DNA from: Vesta saturnalis
Taxonomy: Eukaryota > Arthropoda > Insecta > Coleoptera > Lampyridae
Direction of reading: 5' to 3'
NCBI GenBank assembly: GCA_036346205.1
Contig: JARFJB010002419.1
Span: 1 to 64,000, forward strand
Length of the DNA: 64,000 nt
The notes beneath the pieces were generated by a model, which was not told the DNA's origin, made no database searches, and saw nothing but the letters and a program-made list of their open reading frames with translations. Both the position numbers and the translations under genes were made by a program. This document shows, in pieces, positions 58,620-64,000 of the stretch (position 1 is its first letter; each line of letters begins with the position of its first letter).

Positions 58620-59864
58620 TAACAACCTATGTACAAATAAAAAATTATGGGAAATATTAATTGTTTTCATTTTAAATCGAGATTAACAATAAAACAAAAT
58701 TTATTATAATACGACTAACTGTAAAAAAGTAAAACAAATAAAAGATAGGCCAGTGTAGTAAACCGAATCTCTCTCTTGCAAGTTGGTGAACACCGTATCG
58801 AAATCGGTGTATACAGATTTTGAATAATATTCAGCACAAATGCTGACCAACACTCATGGGTGACATATTTTGGTGATTTATTTACTGCTTACTACATTGA
58901 TACAAATAATTTGTAGACAATGGGACAGATAAAATAAAAATTCCAACTGTTAAAATCATTGCCTAACTTTAGACAGAAAATGTGAAGCAGAAATGTCATA
59001 AAAGTTATATTCTCATGTACTATCCTATGTCTGCACCCAGTATAGCAAAAACCAGTAGTCGATAGGTGGTATAGGGGCAAAGTTATAGTGTGGACGTACA
59101 AACATATCACATTTTTCGATGTTGTACATGCAGCACACGGCTATAGGTTTAAATTGTTTTACTCGCTTTTTTTTACAAACTGGGTGGAAAACAAAGGAGT
59201 ATTTTGTTCTAGAAGCAACATAGTAAGAAACTAACGTTATACAAGTGGCTTTAGGGGACGGTCGCATGTTTAAATTTTTTTACTCACTTTTTACACAATG
59301 CTTCAGGTATATAGTCAAAATGTGCAAAGTCGAAGGAATTGTCTTTTACATTTGAGACGTGACGTAACAGGAAAACAAAGTTGGATAAGTGCTGATTCTC
59401 TGAAAGAAGTGGAGGTATAACTTAATTTTATGGCGAAATATTAGTTTTTGTAACTTGATGTGTAGCAAGCTTAATGCAAAAAAAAAAACCACTTTTATAC
59501 CTTAAGATGTAGACAGACAAAGTGCTCGTAATAGCGATTTTTCTTTAAAAAATATCATGAATTATTAGAAAGTATTTATTTTGAGAAAGAAGTATACTAT
59601 TACGCATAAAATGTTGGTGTCTGAAAACAATATGTTAAAATGTCACTCCCACCAATTCCTATTTTAGTTATTGGGCTCTAAGATTGTCTTACCTCTTCAA
59701 CTGAAAAGTAAAATTAATCTTAATATATAAAAAAAGGAATCCGTTACTGTTTTCTACAAAATTCTCTTTGGGATTATTTATTAAAAATAGTTAATAATTT
59801 GGTACATAATTATATAAACATGAATATAACAGAGTTGCTTCTTATTAGTGCCCTTTAAAAATAA
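58620..59864. other. Intergenic sequence, no gene seen
   Basis: AT-rich DNA downstream of the syntaxin-8 stop codon; no supported coding frame. Confidence 0.4.
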
Positions 59865-60788
59865 TTAAAGCACAGCGACAACTATTATACTAATAAATAA
59901 GAGTATAATTATAACCCAATATATAAATGTTTTATCTTTTTTAATAACAGTACCTATTGTACGAGTCTCACTTATAACTCTCACATCAGCACGATCAATA
60001 TGATCTCCTAAATCATCAATTATTTCTGAAATAAAAAAATTAGGATGGAACATAATAACAGAGTATAATTATAGTTACCATTCTGCAAGTCAACTTCGTT
60101 GCTAATTGTTTGGGCGATATTCTTTTGTTTTGATATAATTTTTGAAAGATTTTCAAGACCTGTGTCCTGATCTACAATTAAAATGTAAGAAGTTAAACTT
60201 TTAATAATGGAGTTGAAAACCTTTCAGCATTTGCTGTTGCTGTCCTCTTAGTTGCTCTACTGTATATTTCTGTGGTTCATTTCCTACTAGTTCATCATCG
60301 TCTGATTCCCAACCTGCTGTTGCTCCTAGTAAATGTGAGCGATCGTGGCTTATATTTAAGTTATGATCATCAAACATTTTCTGTATTTGCACACCTTTAG
60401 ATTGTAATAATTCTATTTGTCGTAAACGCCTATCCGTTTCATCAAGTGTGCTGGACTAGCATTAAGGAACAAATTTGTCAAGTTAATACATGGTTGACAC
60501 TTAAAGGATACATAAATCTTGATCTAGAGGCTTGATTTGTTTTTTCTTTCAATTGACTAACTTCATCATTATATTGTTTTAATCGAAATCTAATAGAGGC
60601 TGATATTCGTGCATATGTTTCACTTGTTCTTGGTTCTTGTTGTCTTAGGGTCAACTGTCCCATAATATCTCTTTGTAATTTTTCACATGAATCATGTTCT
60701 TGTAACCTGCATTATTACTGTTTATATACTATTATAGAACAATAATTATCTATTACCAAGGATCACCTCCTAAATTTAAGAGTGCCAT
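59865..60788 (-). CDS. STX8: Syntaxin-8 (Qc SNARE), five coding exons
   Basis: Exons on the minus strand: 60788-60757, 60706-60490, 60455-60221, 60171-60079 and 60025-59865. All are GT-AG with consistent phases and no stop until TAA at 59867-59865; 245 aa. The N-terminus MALLNLGGDPWLQEHDSCEK and the helical N-terminal domain (AA 10-85) are syntaxin-8-like. A Gln-rich linker leads into the SNARE helix (about 160-215: GLENLSKIISKQKNIAQTIS, VDLQNEIIDDLGDHID) with the zero-layer Gln at 191. A single C-terminal membrane anchor is at 226-245 (FIYWVIIILLFISIIVVAVL). It pairs with syntaxin-7, Vti1b and VAMP8/7 orthologues in late endosome and lysosome fusion (family knowledge). The exon 2 donor (CAT|GTATTA) is the least certain junction. 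Length is close to the human 236 aa. Confidence 0.93.
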
Positions 60789-61656
60789 GAGAATTACATA
60801 AATTTTTATACTGTGATATTTGTTTTTGGAATGAGGGTTCATAAGAACTACTGGTGGCCATTCATCCATTGGAACTACCTTGTGTAAATCACTTTAACTA
60901 CAAATTTTAAAGTATTTTATAAACAAAGGTAATTATGACATAATCAATGGGCATTGATTATGTAATAATATCAGAATGACCAAATTTTAACTAAAAATTG
61001 TTACCCATTCTTAGTCGGCAGCTAGTAGTGGTCAGCACAACGCAATAAACTAGTATTCCCGCCCCCCAGTAGAGGGCGATAACTGTGGAAATTTTCGCCT
61101 GCAATAGATGGGTGGCGCAATGTATTTTAAAATTAATTTTCTAACAGAATTGTTATGATTATGAAATACATTTGTTAGGTTATAGAATTGATTCATAATC
61201 AATGTTTATAACAATTTAAGTTATTTAGAGTGATCGAAAGACAAGTATATCGTAATTTATATTAACAACACCATATATTAATTTAGATTATTGATCATTT
61301 ATACTCACGATAAACAAAATCAACGTATTTTCTTTTATTATATTTAATGTAGTAATTACTTGTAAATTTGTCACTGGTTTTTACATTTTATTTGTTATTA
61401 AAGGTACCTAGACTGGGAATTTTGCTGGCTAAATACGTTATGAGTCTAAACTCGAAATTAATCAATTAAATTTACACATACCTTTATTAATATTTTCCTA
61501 GGTGCTTTTTGTAATAATAAATACACGCCGTCTATCAAAAACCAATCGGGAGTTCTAGAATTTTCAAAAATGTACCAATGAGGTGTTAGTTTTGAATAAG
61601 CGATATTAAAATTTGCTGTACTTCCTAATAAGAGGTGGTTTTTAAGCTTGATAGGA
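60753..61656 (-). CDS. Possible two-exon transcript overlapping the syntaxin-8 start
   Basis: An open segment 61656-61482 (PIKLKNHLLLGSTANFNIAY, SKLTPHWYIFENSRTPDWFL, then IDGVYLLLQKAPRKILIK) ends at a good donor (AAAG|GTATGTG). In the same phase, 60878-60753 reads VVPMDEWPPVVLMNPHSKNK and continues through the syntaxin-8 ATG to TGG TAA, where the TAA is formed by the exon 1 donor. The composition looks like real protein, but I do not recognise the family. The acceptor (TTTACACAAG) has a poor pyrimidine tract and no start codon is seen for the first segment. It could be an upstream gene sharing an exon, an N-terminal syntaxin-8 variant, or chance. Confidence 0.35.
61065..61080 (+). promoter_or_regulatory. 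CTCF-like motif upstream of syntaxin-8
   Basis: CCCAGTAGAGGGCGAT fits the CTCF core CCASYAGRKGGCR exactly. It lies about 280 bp 5' of the syntaxin-8 ATG in a locally GC-rich patch. Confidence 0.45.
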
Positions 61657-61779
61657 CTTTAAACATGAATAAAAACCACAAAAATTAACTTTTGATAAAC
61701 AATCTGTATATATTTTACAGACCAATACATGGCATTAATAATTAAACATTATTTAAGGCATATGGCCACTGCGGCTGTT

Positions 61780-62765
61780 CCTGACGAAGCGGATTCTGTC
61801 CGTCCTATTTTAGGTTACTTTTTCGAGCAGTGGTGGCTGTATGTCATGAATCACACCAACAATGTTGGCTTCCAAGGCGTCCAGTGTTGCTGGTTTATTA
61901 GCATAAACCAATGACTTCACGTAGCTCCATAGGAAATAATCAAGAAGCGTCAAATCGCAGGTCCTGGGTAGCGAGTTAACATGTCCATTTCTTTAAATCA
62001 ACTTATCACCAAACCTTATTTGCAATACGTCGATAGTTTCGTTCGCCGTATGGCACGTAGTTGCGTCTTGTTGCATCCACATCTCATGCGGATCAATGTC
62101 ATTCATATTTTGAAAAAAATATTCATTGATCATGGTCCAGTAACGTTCCCCATTGACCGTAACGTTAGCTCCAGTTTCATTTTTAATTAAATAAGGTCCC
62201 ATGATGCCACCAGCATATAAACCGGCACCACTCCATATCCGGTAATTCTGCTTATTAACAAACCCGTTAAACCAAAAATGAGCCTCATCGCTAAACACAA
62301 CTTTGCGATAAAACAATAGGTCGGCTTGCAACTGCTCTAAAGCCCTATCTACAAAGGAACGAAGCAAGCGATGTCTTGTGGCTTTAATTCCTGCGCCAGC
62401 TGAATTTTACATGGGTGTAGTACAAGATCTTTGTACAAAATTTTCCGCATAGTGGACGGACAAAGCCTCAACTGCTGCAACCGACGACGAATCGATAATT
62501 TTGGTTTTTCTCGCACACTTTCGTTTGGTGGCAATATTTTCTTTAGTGAGCACATTCCTTCGACGTATTGATGTTCTTGGATCCTTTAGAGAGCGTGTGG
62601 TACGAAATTTACAGTACGACGGATAGATTGCTCTGATGTACGAGTATGTGCGCAGTAAAATTCATGAAGTCGTCTATACGTTCCCCGAATCAATGACTGA
62701 CTTTCAAAGGAAATCTGTACAACTTGAGAACGTTGTTCAGCGTGAGTCTATCCATTAAGATTTGC
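61780..62765 (-). pseudogene. DD41D transposase, decayed
   Basis: The N-terminus near 62750-62600 (QVVQISFESQSLI, GTYRRLHEFYCAH, SEQSIRRTV) matches the DUF4817 domain. Frame 62555-62349 gives LSIRRRLQQLRLCPSTMRKI and LHPCKIQLAQELKP. Frame 62367-61993 holds Asp1 (VVFSDEAHFWFNGFVNKQN) and Asp2 (MWMQQDATTCHTANETIDVL). TAA at about 61994 then interrupts, and the same frame continues to Asp3 (RTCDLTLLDYFLWSYVKSLV, about 61955-61900), 41 residues after Asp2. A segment between Asp1 and GGIMGPY is shortened. No terminal repeats were assigned. Confidence 0.8.
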
Positions 62766-62769
62766 CACA

Positions 62770-63175
62770 CTATACTCAATACAAATGCTGATTTCACGGG
62801 CATCGCTACCGGAAGTTCTATCATGCTTAAAAAACACCCATTACATGATAAAATCACGGCTATCATAATTAAAGTATTCCAATTTAATGTTAAGTCGGAT
62901 AAGGAAAATGTAGGGTGGAAGCTTCTGTTTAAAGTATACGTGTATATCAGTTTGCTTTAAGTACCTACACCGCAAAAGAATAAAAAGTTTAACCCAGAAA
63001 TCACAGCACAAAACGACAGTAATGATTATCACGATAATTTATCATCGTTTAAATAAAATTTCCCTGTGAAGGCATAAGAAAATCAGCTTGCTCGTTAGAC
63101 ATAATATTTTCATCCATAGAAAAATAATAAAAATAATCAAAAATAATGCATTGGTTCCTGATTTATTTTTTATTT
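62770..63175. other. Intergenic sequence, no gene seen
   Basis: No motif-bearing frame; the right edge is the A-rich tail of the next LINE. Confidence 0.4.
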
Positions 63176-64000
63176 TTTTTTATGATTGTGGACCTGAACA
63201 GGTTAAATAAGGCCTATCGTGCTAAAGCACTCAGGAACACTTAGGAGGATGTATAGAGGGATAATGAATTGCCAATAGATGCCTATGAACAGCTACCTTA
63301 AATTTTCTCATATCATAAGTGAGAGGAAAACAGGAACTAGGGAGATCATTCCAGAGTTTAGAAGCCGTGTAGAAAAATGTGGATTGCGCCCGTTTGGTAC
63401 GACAAGTGGAGATTTGTACTGCATACTGATGATGTGAATGAGCGAACCGAGTGTTTCTCGCAAAGATAGCCGGAGACGGTATCAAAGAATGTAATTCACC
63501 AGCACAATAGCCGTTGTAATAACGATAATACAAAGAAAGAACTGAAACCATCCTTCTATGCTCAAGGGACTGTATGTGAGAAGTTAAGGACGGGTCATTT
63601 ATAAGCCTAATCGCTCTCTTTTGAATACGATCAACGATATCGAGAGCGTATTGGGGAGCACTAACTAAGGTAAAGTACTGCTTAGATCTGTACAAAAAGC
63701 CTATTTTACGAGCAGCTGTTTTGGTAGCTGACAGAAGATGCTCGACACATTAGAGATTTGAAGATACAGTCATACCCAACAGAGTAATAGAGTTTGAAAA
63801 CTTAAGAACTGAGCCATTCATACTTACAACAGGAAATGATCGATCTTTTTTGGCGGACATAAGGCAACACTGAGTTTTGTTAGCATTAAATTTAACTAGA
63901 TTATTGCTTCCCCATTCGAGAATACGTTGAATGTCTTTGTTGATTGAATTTGCCATTTCAGCTTTAATTTCTTGATTTGACATAGAAGGTGGATTATCAC
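63176..64000 (-). pseudogene. LINE 3' end, family A copy 3 (runs off the window)
   Basis: In minus orientation, the frame 63983-63750 reads MSNQEIKAEMANSINKDIQR, NNLVKFNANKTQCCLMSAKK and LLGMTVSSNL. The frame 63695-63231 reads YRSKQYFTLVSAPQYALDIV, RAIRLINDPSL, LSLYYRYYNGYC and HPPKCS. Between them lie a TAA near 63750 and, at about 63668, an 80-bp deletion relative to copy 2 (the LLLLYKAQIRPHLEYNSHLW segment is gone). The 3' UTR ends in TCCACAATCATAAAAAAAAA and an A/T-rich tail at 63150-63185, a normal LINE end. Confidence 0.85.

Noticed and set aside
60478..60663. Syntaxin-8 exon 2 ending at AGATTTAT|GTATCC
   Set aside because: That donor breaks the frame with exon 3; CAT|GTATTA at 60490 keeps it.

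Overview
This is AT-rich insect nuclear DNA, possibly beetle, though the species cannot be fixed from sequence. Two host genes are recognisable, both on the minus strand with GT-AG introns. The first is a TMEM184B-type seven-transmembrane protein: seven coding exons, first at 55086-55283 and last at 19315-19511, about 438 aa and about 36 kb long, with a 29 kb first intron. The second is a compact, intact syntaxin-8 (five coding exons, 59865-60788, 245 aa). Most of the rest is mobile DNA, in the gene's introns and on both sides of it.

Layout. 1-12,000: decayed DD41D mariner-type transposases, a foldback MITE, a LINE reverse-transcriptase remnant, and a DDE_3 transposase gene split by a 1.66 kb insertion whose 6-bp target duplication is visible. 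12,040-14,490: a tyrosine-recombinase (Crypton-like) element followed head to tail by two short internally deleted copies. 14,500-15,766: a second DDE_3 transposase. 15,800-19,300: gene-poor flank with a tandemly duplicated tRNA-like sequence. 19,315-26,075: TMEM184 exons 2-7, with a jockey-type LINE in intron 5. 27,700-50,570 (intron 1): a run of LINE, DD41D element, second tyrosine-recombinase element (7.6 kb, inverted subterminal GAGCGTCC repeats), BEL/Pao retrotransposon and long-TIR mariner-like element, each separated from the next only by a pure (TA)n array. 50,600-55,080: more LINE and mariner debris. 55,284-57,700: the region 5' of TMEM184, with a cluster of CTCF-like motifs. 57,740-64,000: LINE 3' ends, syntaxin-8, two possible exons of an unrecognised overlapping transcript, and another DD41D copy.

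The host proteins act in membrane biology: TMEM184 belongs to the Ost-alpha-like family, and syntaxin-8 is the Qc SNARE of late endosome/lysosome fusion. They are neighbours and there is no evidence of joint function. The two structurally unlike tyrosine-recombinase elements are the most unusual content; both lack reverse transcriptase.

A caution on quality: many reading frames here are broken by single-base losses at short homopolymers with few nonsense codons. In the BEL element all six shifts go the same way although its LTRs differ by about one base. Some of these breaks may be assembly errors rather than biological decay.
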